Source: Neobacillus sp. WH10 (GTDB taxonomy: Bacteria; Bacillota; Bacilli; Bacillales; Cytobacillaceae). From it: a stretch of 64,000 bases of DNA. The stretch covers positions 558,001-622,000 of the forward strand of contig NZ_CP126110.1 in NCBI RefSeq assembly GCF_030123405.1, written 5' to 3'. The position numbers and the translations under genes are program-made. This document shows positions 26,060 through 35,423 of this stretch, in pieces. Position 1 is the stretch's first letter, and the number at the start of each line of letters is the position of its first letter. The notes below the pieces were generated by a model. The model was not told the origin of the DNA. It saw only the letters and a list, made by a program, of their open reading frames with translations, and did not search any database.

Positions 26060-26333
26060 AGAATCACTTCCAGTAGAGATACCTTTAATTTCTTTTCTCT
26101 ATTTTATCGTAAACGTTTTTCAGCCAATTGTAATTAGAAAAAATGACAAATTTATTAAGTTTGTAGTTAATTTTGTTAGTTATTGTAGGTTCTTGTAGGT
26201 CAAACGTTATGCTCAATGTGAACAAAGGAAGCTTTACAAAGTAGTTCTGAGGTTCCAAAGTTCCATAGTTTTAGCAATTATTTTTAAATTGGAATGCGCA
26301 CGTGGAAGTGCGGCCTTATAAGGTGAAATTATT

Positions 26334-26349
26334 TGTGAATGATTTCACA
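26334..26349 (+). promoter_or_regulatory. Perfect FNR box upstream of dcu-aspA-sdhCAB
   Basis: TGTGA-ATGATT-TCACA, extended to a full ATTTGTGA/TCACAAAT palindrome (26331-26352). A TGATAT -10-like hexamer at 26371-26376 places the start near 26383, so the box is centred at about -41.5, class II geometry. This predicts anaerobic activation of the fumarate module. Confidence 0.82.
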
Positions 26350-26444
26350 AATATACTACTTGAAAGCAGGTGATATGGTCAAGAATTACGGAAGCTAAAG
26401 GGGTCGTTTTATAAAAAAAACATTACCGTATGGAGGTAAACGAC

Positions 26445-27758
26445 ATGTTTTGGGTTCAATTTTTAATCGTCCTTGGCTGTATTTTTATCGGAGCACGAGT
26501 AGGCGGAATCGGCCTTGGCGTCATGGGTGGCGTCGGACTGTCCATTCTCGTTTTCGTCTTTGGCCTACAGCCAACAACAGCACCAATCGATGTAATGCTG
26601 ATGATTTTAGCTGTAATATCAGCAGCTGGAGCCTTACAGGCCGCAGGCGGAATGGATTACCTTGTTTTTATAGCTGAAAAAGCCTTGCGGAAAAATCCGA
26701 AATGGATCACATTCATTGCACCGCTAGTTACCTATGTTTTTACTTTTTGTGCCGGAACCGGCCACGTAGCTTATTCCGTTTTACCAGTCATTGCAGAGGT
26801 ATCCCGTGAATCAGGTATCAGACCTGAAAGACCAATGTCTATAGCGGTTATTGCTTCACAGCAGGCTATTACAGCAAGTCCGATTTCAGCGGCCACTGTT
26901 GCCTTGCTTGCATTATTAACAGATTTCAATATTAACTTACTCGATATATTAATGATTTGTATCCCGTCTACGCTTATTGGATGTATGATTGCTGCATTTG
27001 TTTCTAGCAAAATGGGTAAAGAGCTAAATAATGACCCAGAATACCTCAAGCGTTTAGAAGCAGGATTAGCACCGATTAAAAAGGATAAAAAGGAATTTAA
27101 AGCGACAACAGGTGCGAAGCTTTCGGTATATTTTTTCCTATTAGCAGCAGTGCTTGTGGTCGTATTGGGTTCATTTGAATCGTTACGTCCTGGATGGACA
27201 ATCGACGGGACATTCACAAGAATGTCAATGCCAGCTGCTATTGAAATTGTAATGTTGACGATAGCTGCTTTAATCATTATCTTCTGTAAACCAAAAGTGG
27301 ATGAAATCGTATCCGGCAGCGTCTTTAGAGCTGGTGCTACAGCTGTAGTCGCGATTTTTGGTATCGCATGGATGGGAGACACATTCTTCCAAGGTAACCT
27401 AGAGTTAATTTCAGGATCAATTTCTGATTTAGTAACAGCAGCACCTTGGTTATTCGCGATTGCTTTATTTGCCCTTTCGATCTTGCTCTATAGCCAGGCC
27501 GCAACTGTTCGTACTTTAATGCCGCTTGGAATCACACTTGGAATTAACCCAGCCTTATTAATAGCAATGTTCCCGGCTGTTAACGGATACTTCTTTATTC
27601 CAAACTATCCAACTGTTGTCGCTGCGATTAACTTTGACCGCACAGGAACAACAAGAATCGGGAAATATATTTTGAATCACAGCTTTATGGTACCAGGGTT
27701 AATTTCTACTGTTGTTGCCGTTGGGATTGGTATCTTACTAAGCATGGTCGTTTTATAA
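26445..27758 (+). CDS. Anaerobic C4-dicarboxylate transporter, DcuA/DcuB family
   Basis: About 437 residues, 10-12 membrane helices. Dcu hallmarks: GARVGGIGLGVMGGVG near the N-terminus, AAGGMDYLVFIAEKALRKNPK (about 67-87), FCAGTGHVAYSVLPVIAEV, ITASPISAATVALLA and the C-terminal RTGTTRIGKYILNHSFMVPG. Dcu proteins exchange external fumarate, malate or aspartate for succinate. GGAGG at 26432-26436 fits ATG 26445; the earlier ATG at 26430 overlaps the RBS. First gene behind the FNR box and followed by aspartase and sdhCAB, which supports fumarate respiration. DcuA versus DcuB cannot be decided. Confidence 0.92.
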   Translation: MFWVQFLIVLGCIFIGARVGGIGLGVMGGVGLSILVFVFGLQPTTAPIDVMLMILAVISAAGALQAAGGMDYLVFIAEKALRKNPKWITFIAPLVTYVFTFCAGTGHVAYSVLPVIAEVSRESGIRPERPMSIAVIASQQAITASPISAATVALLALLTDFNINLLDILMICIPSTLIGCMIAAFVSSKMGKELNNDPEYLKRLEAGLAPIKKDKKEFKATTGAKLSVYFFLLAAVLVVVLGSFESLRPGWTIDGTFTRMSMPAAIEIVMLTIAALIIIFCKPKVDEIVSGSVFRAGATAVVAIFGIAWMGDTFFQGNLELISGSISDLVTAAPWLFAIALFALSILLYSQAATVRTLMPLGITLGINPALLIAMFPAVNGYFFIPNYPTVVAAINFDRTGTTRIGKYILNHSFMVPGLISTVVAVGIGILLSMVVL

Positions 27759-27780
27759 AGGGAAGCTTTAATAATAAAAA

Positions 27781-27819
27781 GCGGTTTGGAAGCAGTCTCC
27801 TGACTGCTTCCGATACCGC
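27781..27819 (+). other. Intercistronic hairpin between dcu and aspA
   Basis: Nested stems GCGGT/ACCGC and GGAAGCAGT/ACTGCTTCC with a six-base loop. No T-run follows, so a processing, stability or partial-attenuation element is more likely than a full terminator. Confidence 0.6.
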
Positions 27820-27860
27820 CAATCTATAAATGTTTTAAAAAAAAATTGGAGATGACAATT

Positions 27861-29324
27861 ATGAGTAATTCAGAGAATTTCCGTATTGAAAAAGATTTCC
27901 TTGGGGAAAAACAAGTTCCGGCAGAAGCCTATTATGGTGTTCAAACAATAAGAGCAGTTGAGAATTTTCCAATTACAGGATATCGAATTGACCAAGCGCT
28001 TATAAAAGCAATGGCGATGGTGAAAAAAGCAGCTGCTTATGCAAATGCGGAAATTGGCCAATTGGATACAAAAATCTCGAAGGCTATCATGGCTGCAGCG
28101 GATGAAGTAATCGAAGGAAACCTTCATGATCAATTTATCGTTGACCCGATTCAAGGTGGAGCTGGAACGTCCATCAATATGAATACAAATGAAGTTCTGG
28201 CCAACCGGGCTCTAGAAATTCTAGGTGAACAAAAAGGAAATTACAAGGTCATCAGTCCGAATTCCCATGTTAACATGGCTCAATCCACTAACGACTCCTT
28301 TCCAACTGCGATCCATTTGTCAACACTTATGACATTAGAAACATTAGTCAAAGCGATGGAAGAGCTTCATTTAGAATTCATGAAAAAGGCTAATGAATTT
28401 GATGGAATCCTCAAAATGGGCCGTACCCACTTACAGGATGCTGTACCTATTCTTCTTAGCCAAGAATTCGAAGCCTATGCAAGAGTACTAAGAAGAGACA
28501 TTAAACGAATTAAAGCGACTCGTGAGAATTTATATGAAGTGAACATGGGCGCAACAGCTGTTGGAACAGGATTAAATGCAGAGCCTGAATATATTGAAAA
28601 AACCGTTAAATTTTTGGCGGATATCACAGGAATGCCAATCAAAGGCTCAGAGGATCTAGTAGATGGAACACAAAATACAGATGCTTATATTGAAGCTTCA
28701 GCAGCCCTTAAAGTTTGTATGTTGAACATGTCTAAAATTGCTAACGATTTACGGATGATGACATCCGGTCCACGCTGTGGATTAGGTGAAATCAACCTTC
28801 CTGCCCGTCAGCCAGGGTCATCTATCATGCCAGGAAAAGTAAATCCAGTAATGGCTGAGGTCTTGAACCAAAGTGCCTTCCAGGTGGTAGGAAATGATTT
28901 AACAATCAGTATGGCTTCTGAGGCAGGACAATTCGAGCTTAACGTAATGGAACCGGTCATCGTTTTCAACCTTTTACAATCAATTAAGATCATGACCAAT
29001 GTATTTACCGTTTTCCGTGAACACTGCATAAGCGGTATTACCCCTAATAAAGAAAGAATGGAAGCTTACGTGAATAATAGTGTTGGTATTATCACCGCTA
29101 TTAACCCGCATGTTGGCTATGAAACAGCTGCATCGATTGCAAGGGAAGCTATTGTGTCAAACAGACCTGTTAGGGAAATCGTCCTTGAAAGAGGCGTGTT
29201 AACAGCAAGTGAGCTTGATATCATTTTACATCCATTTGAAATGACCAATCCAGGAATCGCTGGAAAAGAATTACTTGAGAAGAAACACCGTGAACAAAAG
29301 GAAAAAGAATTAACTTTAGTATAG
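27861..29324 (+). CDS. aspA: Aspartate ammonia-lyase AspA
   Basis: About 487 residues of the fumarase/aspartase superfamily. The N-terminus FRIEKDFLGEKQVPAEAYYG, the QGGAGTSINMNTNEV segment, SPNSHVNMAQSTNDSFPT, the GATAVGTGLNAEPEY motif and the catalytic signature GSSIMPGKVNPV match aspartase better than class II fumarase. It releases ammonia from aspartate to give fumarate, the electron acceptor for the following SdhCAB. ATG 27861 is favoured by TGGAGATG 8 bases upstream; an in-frame TTG at 27846 overlaps that RBS. Confidence 0.93.
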   Translation: MSNSENFRIEKDFLGEKQVPAEAYYGVQTIRAVENFPITGYRIDQALIKAMAMVKKAAAYANAEIGQLDTKISKAIMAAADEVIEGNLHDQFIVDPIQGGAGTSINMNTNEVLANRALEILGEQKGNYKVISPNSHVNMAQSTNDSFPTAIHLSTLMTLETLVKAMEELHLEFMKKANEFDGILKMGRTHLQDAVPILLSQEFEAYARVLRRDIKRIKATRENLYEVNMGATAVGTGLNAEPEYIEKTVKFLADITGMPIKGSEDLVDGTQNTDAYIEASAALKVCMLNMSKIANDLRMMTSGPRCGLGEINLPARQPGSSIMPGKVNPVMAEVLNQSAFQVVGNDLTISMASEAGQFELNVMEPVIVFNLLQSIKIMTNVFTVFREHCISGITPNKERMEAYVNNSVGIITAINPHVGYETAASIAREAIVSNRPVREIVLERGVLTASELDIILHPFEMTNPGIAGKELLEKKHREQKEKELTLV

Positions 29325-29332
29325 TTAAAAAA

Positions 29333-29364
29333 TATAAGCGCCTAGCTTCAGGGCTTGGCGCTTA
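29333..29364 (+). other. Intercistronic hairpin between aspA and sdhC
   Basis: ATAAGCGCC / GGCGCTTAT stem with an inner AGC/GCT pair. The lack of a T-run argues for mRNA processing or stability rather than complete termination. Confidence 0.6.
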
Positions 29365-29399
29365 TGCATTATTTAAGCAACATTGGGAGGTTTTACAAA

Positions 29400-30014
29400 A
29401 TGGAGAGTGGAAAAAATCAGCATTTTTACCGTAAGCTGCATTCATTGTCGGGAATTATTCCTGTCGGCGTATTTATGACTGTTCATTTATGCGTCAACTA
29501 TTCCGCGACATATGGTATGGATTCTTATGACAAAGCAGCAGACTTTATGGTGAATCTGCCGTTTAAATATTTTCTAGAATTATTTATTATCTTCATCCCG
29601 CTATTATTTCATGGGATTTACGGAGTCTTCATTGCACGTCAGGCTAAAAACAATGTCACCCGGTACGGTTTTTTCCGAAATTGGAAGTTTTTCTTACAAC
29701 GAATCACTGGCCTAATTGCCTTTGTGTTTATTATCTGGCATGTCTGGGAAACGAAGATACAGGTAGAATTTAACGGAATCGAAGCCAACTATCATTTAAT
29801 GAAGGATATCGTTGATAACGGAATTTCACTAGCTCTTTATATCACTGGGATTGTTTCTTGCGTTTATCACTTTGTAAACGGTATTTGGACTTTCTTAATC
29901 ACTTGGGGAATCACCGTTTCACCAAAATCACAAAAAGTTACACAATACATTGCATTCGGATTATTTATCGCATTATCCTTTATCGGGATCCGCGCAATCC
30001 TAGCATTTGCTTAA
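29400..30014 (+). CDS. sdhC: Succinate dehydrogenase/fumarate reductase cytochrome b subunit
   Basis: About 204 residues with five membrane helices, the diheme b558 type of Bacillus SdhC and Wolinella FrdC. Heme ligand candidates are H in FYRKLHSLSGIIPVG, MTVHLCVNY, IPLLFHGIYG, FIIWHVWE and VSCVYHFVNGIW. It anchors the flavoprotein and iron-sulfur subunits and handles menaquinone. GGGAGG at 29385-29390 sets ATG 29400. The operon order C-A-B is conserved. Context (aspA, dcu, FNR box) suggests operation as fumarate reductase. Confidence 0.9.
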   Translation: MESGKNQHFYRKLHSLSGIIPVGVFMTVHLCVNYSATYGMDSYDKAADFMVNLPFKYFLELFIIFIPLLFHGIYGVFIARQAKNNVTRYGFFRNWKFFLQRITGLIAFVFIIWHVWETKIQVEFNGIEANYHLMKDIVDNGISLALYITGIVSCVYHFVNGIWTFLITWGITVSPKSQKVTQYIAFGLFIALSFIGIRAILAFA

Positions 30015-30038
30015 AAGCTAGATAGGGAGGACAGACAA

Positions 30039-31802
30039 ATGAGCAAAGGAAACATTGTCATTGTAGGCGGAGGTTTAGCCGGATTAATGGCCGCTATAAA
30101 AATTGCAGAAGCAGGGACGAAGGTCGATTTATTCTCGGTTGTTCCTGTTAAGCGATCTCACTCAGTTTGTGCCCAGGGCGGCATCAATGGAGCAGTTAAT
30201 ACAAAAGGGGAGAACGACTCTCCATGGGAGCACTTTGATGATTCGGTGTATGGAGGCGACTTCTTGGCCAACCAGCCGCAGGTAAAAGCAATGTGTGAAG
30301 CTGCTCCGAAAATTATCCATATGTTTGACCGGATGGGGGTTATGTTTAACCGGACACCTGAAGGTCTACTGGATTTCAGACGCTTTGGCGGAACGCAGCA
30401 TCACAGAACTGCATTTGCTGGGGCTACGACAGGGCAGCAGCTCCTCTATGCACTAGACGAACAAGTGCGCAGCTTCGAGGTTAAGGGCTTGGTAACAAAG
30501 TATGAGGGCTGGGAGTTTGTCTCTGCGATCATCGATGAAGAAGGTACCTGCCGCGGAATTACCGCACAGAATTTACGATCAATGGAAATGAAGTCGTTTC
30601 CTGCAGATGCCGTTATCATGGCAACTGGCGGACTTGGAATGATTTTTGGAAAGTCAACCAATTCAACGATTAATACGGGCTATGCAGCGGCAAGACTATA
30701 TCAGCAAGGTGCTTTATATGCGAACGGAGAATTTATTCAAATTCATCCAACGGCTATTCCGGGAGATGATAAGAACCGCCTCATGAGTGAGTCAGCACGT
30801 GGTGAAGGCGGCAGGGTCTGGACGTATAAAGACGGAAAGCCGTGGTATTTCTTGGAAGAAAAATATCCGGCATATGGAAATCTTGTGCCGCGTGATATTG
30901 CAACCCGTGAGATTTTCGATGTGTGTATCAATCAAAAGCTTGGGATCAATGGGGAAAATAAGGTTTATTTGGATCTTTCTCATATTGATGCAAAAGAGTT
31001 GGATATTAAGCTTGGCGGAATTATGGAAATCTATGAAAAATTCATGGGTGATGATCCGCGTAAGGTGCCAATGAAAATATTCCCTGGTGTCCACTATTCA
31101 ATGGGCGGTCTATGGGTCGATTTTGATCAAAAAACCAGTATCCCGGGCTTGTTCGCTGCCGGTGAATGTGATTATTCGCAGCACGGTGCAAACCGTCTTG
31201 GTGCAAACTCGTTGTTATCAGCGGTATACGGCGGAATGGCAGCCGGTCCAAAAGCGCTTGAATACATTCAAGGACTTAATAAGACGACCGAACAGGTTTC
31301 AAGTTCTGTTTTTGAAGCACAGGTACGCGAAGATAGCAAAAAATATGAATCTATCTTAGCGATGGACGGAAAAGAAAACGCCTATGTACTTCATAAGGAA
31401 CTTGGCGAACTCATGACGGCAAACGTAACCGTTGTTCGGGAAAATAAGAAATTAAAAATGACCTATGAAAAACTTCAGGAATTCTCTGAACGCTTTAAAA
31501 ATATCAATATTGAAGATACGGCAAAATGGAGCAACTCCAGCGCCTCGTTTGTCCGTCAATTAGAAGGCATGATTAATCTTGCACATGTCATTACCCTTGG
31601 AGCCTACAATCGGAACGAAAGCCGCGGGGCCCATTATAAACCGGAATTCCCGGATCGTAATGATGAGGAATGGCTAAAAACGACAATTGCGGAATACAAT
31701 CCAGCAACGAATCTGCCAGAATTGTCTTATCAGGAAGTAGACATTTCATTGATTAAACCACGGAAACGAGATTATACAAAAGCGAAGAAAGGAGCCAAAT
31801 GA
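30039..31802 (+). CDS. sdhA: Succinate dehydrogenase/fumarate reductase flavoprotein subunit
   Basis: 587 residues. N-terminal FAD-binding GGGLAGLMAAIKIAEAG, the covalent-flavin His region SHSVCAQGGINGAVN (about 41-55), the active-site HPTAIPG and SESARGEGGRVW segments, and HYSMGGLWVDFDQKTSIPGL near the C-terminal half. Length and motif order are complete. Located 24 bases after sdhC with RBS GGGAGGAC. Whether it runs as SDH or FRD in vivo depends on conditions; the gene set implies the reductive direction. Confidence 0.95.
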   Translation: MSKGNIVIVGGGLAGLMAAIKIAEAGTKVDLFSVVPVKRSHSVCAQGGINGAVNTKGENDSPWEHFDDSVYGGDFLANQPQVKAMCEAAPKIIHMFDRMGVMFNRTPEGLLDFRRFGGTQHHRTAFAGATTGQQLLYALDEQVRSFEVKGLVTKYEGWEFVSAIIDEEGTCRGITAQNLRSMEMKSFPADAVIMATGGLGMIFGKSTNSTINTGYAAARLYQQGALYANGEFIQIHPTAIPGDDKNRLMSESARGEGGRVWTYKDGKPWYFLEEKYPAYGNLVPRDIATREIFDVCINQKLGINGENKVYLDLSHIDAKELDIKLGGIMEIYEKFMGDDPRKVPMKIFPGVHYSMGGLWVDFDQKTSIPGLFAAGECDYSQHGANRLGANSLLSAVYGGMAAGPKALEYIQGLNKTTEQVSSSVFEAQVREDSKKYESILAMDGKENAYVLHKELGELMTANVTVVRENKKLKMTYEKLQEFSERFKNINIEDTAKWSNSSASFVRQLEGMINLAHVITLGAYNRNESRGAHYKPEFPDRNDEEWLKTTIAEYNPATNLPELSYQEVDISLIKPRKRDYTKAKKGAK

Positions 31803-32554
31803 TAATGGGAACCGAAAAGACCATTCATTTAATTATCACTAGACAAAAGGATGCAAAATCTGCCCCATATACAGAAGAGTTCATGGTTCCTTATCGTTCA
31901 AATATGAACATCATCTCGGCTTTAATGGAAATTCAAAAGAATCCAGTGAACGCCAAAGGGGAAAAAACAACTCCGGTCATTTGGGAATCTGTTTGCTTAG
32001 AGGAAGTTTGCGGTGCCTGCTCGATGGTCATTAATGGGAAGCCGCGCCAAGCGTGTTCTTCGTTAATTGATCAGCTTGATCAGCCAATTCGTATTGCGCC
32101 GCTGGCGACATTCCCCGTCATGCGCGATTTATTGATTGACCGTTCATGGATGTTTAATGCCTTGAAAAAGGTAAAAGCGTGGATTCCGATTGACGGCTCA
32201 CATGATTTAGGTCCAGGACCAAGAATGCCAGAAAAAACAAGACAATGGGCTTATGAATTATCGAAATGTATGACATGTGGCTGCTGCTTAGAGGCTTGTC
32301 CGAACGTCAATGACAAGTCCAATTTCATCGGTCCGGCACCATTGTCACAGGTACGCTTGTTCAATGCCCATCCTACTGGTGCAATGCATAAGGAAGAACG
32401 TCTTTTGGCCATTATGGGCGAAGGGGGACTTACCTCCTGCGGTAACTCACAAAACTGTGTTGAGGTCTGTCCGAAGGGTATTCCACTTACCACCTCAATT
32501 GCCGATTTAAATCGTCAAACAACGATTCAGTCGCTAAAGAACTTCTTCGGATAA
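31799..32554 (+). CDS. sdhB: Succinate dehydrogenase/fumarate reductase iron-sulfur subunit
   Basis: 251 residues with three clusters: [2Fe-2S] ligands in CLEEVCGACSMVINGKPRQAC, [4Fe-4S] in CMTCGCCLEACPNVN, and [3Fe-4S] in CGNSQNCVEVCPKGIP. It transfers electrons between flavin and quinone site. It overlaps the sdhA stop by ATGA (31799-31802), with AAAGGAG just upstream; ATG 31805 is an alternative start. Last gene of the module; the 32.6-kb repeat array follows. Confidence 0.95.
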   Translation: MIMGTEKTIHLIITRQKDAKSAPYTEEFMVPYRSNMNIISALMEIQKNPVNAKGEKTTPVIWESVCLEEVCGACSMVINGKPRQACSSLIDQLDQPIRIAPLATFPVMRDLLIDRSWMFNALKKVKAWIPIDGSHDLGPGPRMPEKTRQWAYELSKCMTCGCCLEACPNVNDKSNFIGPAPLSQVRLFNAHPTGAMHKEERLLAIMGEGGLTSCGNSQNCVEVCPKGIPLTTSIADLNRQTTIQSLKNFFG

Positions 32555-32601
32555 GATGCCAGCCACCATCTGAACGATGGATTGAAAACGAATTACAGTT
32601 A

Positions 32602-33090
32602 AACTATTGGTAATATAATTGGATACCTTTCTCTTTCCCCTTATTACAGAGAAGGTATCCAAGAAAAGGCTATTGGATCCTGTTCTTTCTCTCTTTTAAT
32701 AGAAAGGGATCCGATGATAGTTATTGGATCCCAACCCCTCTCATTTTTCATAGAAAAGGTATCCAATAGCCTGTATAATATCCAGTTTTTTCTCTTTTTT
32801 AATATAAAGGGTATCCAATGATGATTATTGGAGCCCGAACTCTCTTATTTTTAATGGAATGGGTATCCAATAGTCTGTATTGGATACCCATTCTCTTTTT
32901 ATTTTACAGAAAAGGGATCCAATGATGGTTATAGGAGCCCGAGCCTACTCATTTATCCTAGAAAAGGTATTCAATAGACTGTATCGGAGCCCGAACCTTC
33001 TTTATTTTCATAGAAAGGGTATCCAATAGTCTGTATTGGAGCCTATATCCCCTCTTGTTTCAAAGAAAAGGTATCTAATAAGCTCGAACT
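32602..33090. repeat. Tandem array of nine 52-bp palindromic units plus a partial (family B)
   Basis: Units start at 32602, 32654, 32706, 32758, 32810, 32862, 32914, 32966 and 33018, exactly 52 bases apart, with a truncated unit from 33070. The core is GGTATCCAATA, a 4-6 base loop and TATTGGATACC (variants GGGATCC, GGAGCCC), then a pyrimidine-rich linker ending in ATAGAAAA. Sequence is unrelated to family A, but period and architecture match. Units are more diverged than in family A. The remaining gap 33091-33246 shows a TATAAT at 33198-33203 that may be the pncA -10. Confidence 0.93.
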
Positions 33091-33246
33091 CTCTCTCTTT
33101 TCAATTAATAAAACTTTGTTCAGTTTCCTTCCAAACAGAAAACGCCCTTACGTACCTTCATCGGTCAATTTTGCTTTTAGGTGGTTCATTAAATGTGTAT
33201 AATGAATTAAAGACATCAGTCAAGACATCGGGAGGGGCGATGGGAA

Positions 33247-33792
33247 ATGAAGGCATTAATTAATATCGATTATACGCATGATTTTGTGGCGGATGCGGGG
33301 GCATTAACCTGTGGCAAGCCAGGGCAGGCGATTGAGGGGAAAATCGTTGAACTGACGAAAGCGTTTATTGACAATGGCGATTATGTTGTTTTTGCTATTG
33401 ATGTTCATGACCAAGGGGATGAATACCATCCAGAAACGAAGCTGTTTCCGCCGCACAATCTCCGCGGGACATCGGGCCGGAATTTATTTGGCGCACTGCA
33501 GGATATTTATAATGAGAATAAACAGCATGAAAATGTGGCTTATATGGATAAAACGAGATACTCAGCGTTTGCAGGAACAGACCTTGAAATCAAATTGCGT
33601 GAGCGTGGAATTACTGAGGTCCATCTAGTTGGTGTTTGTACCGATATTTGTGTTCTTCACACAGCAGTAGATGCCTATAATAAAGGCTTTAAGATTGTTG
33701 TTTATAAGGAAGCAGTCGCCTCGTTTAATCCAGCAGGGCATGGATGGGCACTCGGACATTTTGAACAATCACTCGGAGCTGCGGTTAAATAG
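33247..33792 (+). CDS. pncA: Nicotinamidase PncA
   Basis: 181 residues, isochorismatase-like fold. Catalytic triad candidates are D8 (INIDYTHDF), the Lys in YMDKTRYSAF and the Cys in GVCTDICVLHTAVDAYNKG, with metal ligands in the AIDVHDQGDEYHPETKLFPPH loop. It converts nicotinamide to nicotinic acid for NAD salvage. The next gene, pncB, uses the product; the 64-base spacing suggests one operon. Confidence 0.93.
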   Translation: MKALINIDYTHDFVADAGALTCGKPGQAIEGKIVELTKAFIDNGDYVVFAIDVHDQGDEYHPETKLFPPHNLRGTSGRNLFGALQDIYNENKQHENVAYMDKTRYSAFAGTDLEIKLRERGITEVHLVGVCTDICVLHTAVDAYNKGFKIVVYKEAVASFNPAGHGWALGHFEQSLGAAVK

Positions 33793-33856
33793 TGTTTTTA
33801 ATGGTATTATCGGTTATAATGGTGAAAAGCTGTAATAGTAAGCCGGAGGGTCGATT

Positions 33857-35320
33857 ATGAAACACATTTATCATGATGATAGTTTTACTCTTCATACGGA
33901 TCTATACCAGATAAATATGGCAGAGACGTATTGGAGAGATGGGATACATAATAAACGTGCGGTTTTCGAGCTATTTTTCCGCAAGCTTCCTTTTGGAAAT
34001 GGCTATGCTGTTTTCGCTGGCCTAGAAAAGATCATTCAGTATATCCAAGGCTTCCGCTTTAGTGAGGATGATCTCGAGTATTTGAAAAATGAAATAGGCT
34101 ACAAAGACGATTTTCTCGAATATCTAAAAAATATGCGTTTCACTGGTACCATTCGCTCGATGCAAGAGGGCGAGCTCGTTTTTGGCAATGAGCCCATTTT
34201 ACAGGTGGATGCACCACTTGGGGAAGCCCAATTAATTGAAACGGCTTTGCTTAATATTGTGAATTACCAAACATTAATTGCCACGAAAGCTTCAAGAATC
34301 AAGCAAGTTGTCGGCAGTGAAATGGCGATGGAATTTGGGACAAGACGGGCTCAGGAAATGGACGCAGCGATTTGGGGAACGAGGGCGGCTTATCTTGCCG
34401 GATTTGACGCTACAAGCAATGTACGCGCAGGTAAATTATTTGGTATTCCTGTTGCTGGAACCCATGCCCATTCAATGGTTCAAGCCTATAAAGATGAATA
34501 TACTGCTTTTCATAAATATGCAGAATCACATAAAGACTGTGTCTTTTTAGTAGATACGTATGATACCCTTCATCTCGGTGTGCCAAATGCCATAAAAGTA
34601 GCGAAAGAGCTGGGGGACAAGATTAATTTTATCGGGATTCGCCTAGACAGCGGTGACCTTGCATACCTATCTAAAAAAGCACGAAAACTGCTTGATGAAG
34701 CAGGACTTACGGATGCGAAAATTTATGCGTCAAGCGATTTAGATGAGCACACAATTATCAACTTAAAAGCGCAGGGTGCTAAAATCGATAGCTGGGGGAT
34801 TGGCACGAAGCTGATTACCGCCTACGATCAAGCGGCACTTGGTGCTGTATATAAAATTGTTTCGATTGAAGATGAGAACGGCAAAATGGAGGATACGATT
34901 AAGATCTCCTCAAATCCAGATAAAGTAACAACTCCGGGAATGAAAAAGGTTTACCGGATTATCAATAATACGAACCACCATGCCGAAGGAGATTATATCG
35001 CGATGGAGGATGAAAAGCTGCCGGAAAAACGGCTTCGCATGTTCCATCCAACCCATACGTATATTAATAAGGTGGTTACGAACTTTACGGCAAAAGAGCT
35101 CCATCAAGATATTTTTGTGAACGGTGATCTTGTTTATGAAATCCCTTGCCTGGAGGAATCCCGTGAGTATCTGAAGCAAAATCTTGATGCATTATGGGAC
35201 GAGTACAAGCGGATATTGAATCCAGAGGACTATCCACTCGACTTAAGTCAAAAGTGCTGGGATAACAAGATGAAAAACATTGAAGAAGTGAAAGAGCAAG
35301 TTGCGGCGATGAAGGAATAA
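33857..35320 (+). CDS. pncB: Nicotinate phosphoribosyltransferase PncB
   Basis: 487 residues. Recognised by FTLHTDLYQINMAETYW, the FELFFRKLPFGNGYAVFAGL segment, the TKASRIKQVVGSEMAMEFGTRRAQ loop, GTHAHSMVQA (phosphorylated-His region of the family) and IGIRLDSGDLAYLSKKAR. It makes nicotinate mononucleotide from nicotinate and PRPP with ATP. GGAGGG precedes the ATG. Complete. A short T-rich tail follows the stop (GCGTCTTTTTTT near 35350) but the stem there is weak. Confidence 0.94.
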   Translation: MKHIYHDDSFTLHTDLYQINMAETYWRDGIHNKRAVFELFFRKLPFGNGYAVFAGLEKIIQYIQGFRFSEDDLEYLKNEIGYKDDFLEYLKNMRFTGTIRSMQEGELVFGNEPILQVDAPLGEAQLIETALLNIVNYQTLIATKASRIKQVVGSEMAMEFGTRRAQEMDAAIWGTRAAYLAGFDATSNVRAGKLFGIPVAGTHAHSMVQAYKDEYTAFHKYAESHKDCVFLVDTYDTLHLGVPNAIKVAKELGDKINFIGIRLDSGDLAYLSKKARKLLDEAGLTDAKIYASSDLDEHTIINLKAQGAKIDSWGIGTKLITAYDQAALGAVYKIVSIEDENGKMEDTIKISSNPDKVTTPGMKKVYRIINNTNHHAEGDYIAMEDEKLPEKRLRMFHPTHTYINKVVTNFTAKELHQDIFVNGDLVYEIPCLEESREYLKQNLDALWDEYKRILNPEDYPLDLSQKCWDNKMKNIEEVKEQVAAMKE

Positions 35321-35372
35321 GATGTAATGGGGCGTCCTAAGATATTGGGCGTCTTTTTTTCGATAAAAACAA

Positions 35373-35418
35373 AGGCAGGCCTAAGGGGGGATTAGCAAGT
35401 TCCCTCTTGAGTCTGCCT
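35373..35418 (-). terminator. Terminator for the 37-aa gene
   Basis: Long imperfect hairpin: AGGCAG/CTGCCT outer stem and a CTAAGGGGGGA / TCCCTCTTGAG inner stem. On the minus strand a T-rich stretch follows. It sits right after the stop of the small gene. Confidence 0.65.
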
Positions 35419-35423
35419 CTCTT

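Noticed and set aside
26771..27382. 203-codon open frame antisense to dcu
   Set aside because: Arises from the codon pattern of the transporter; composition is low-complexity Ser/Ile/Ala and there is no RBS.
32602..33090. CRISPR-like array
   Set aside because: Linkers share sequence between units and the units diverge gradually; no cas genes.
35330..35362. Terminator directly after pncB
   Set aside because: The T-run is clear but the two GGGCGTC segments are direct, not inverted; only a weak CCTAA/TTGGG stem remains.
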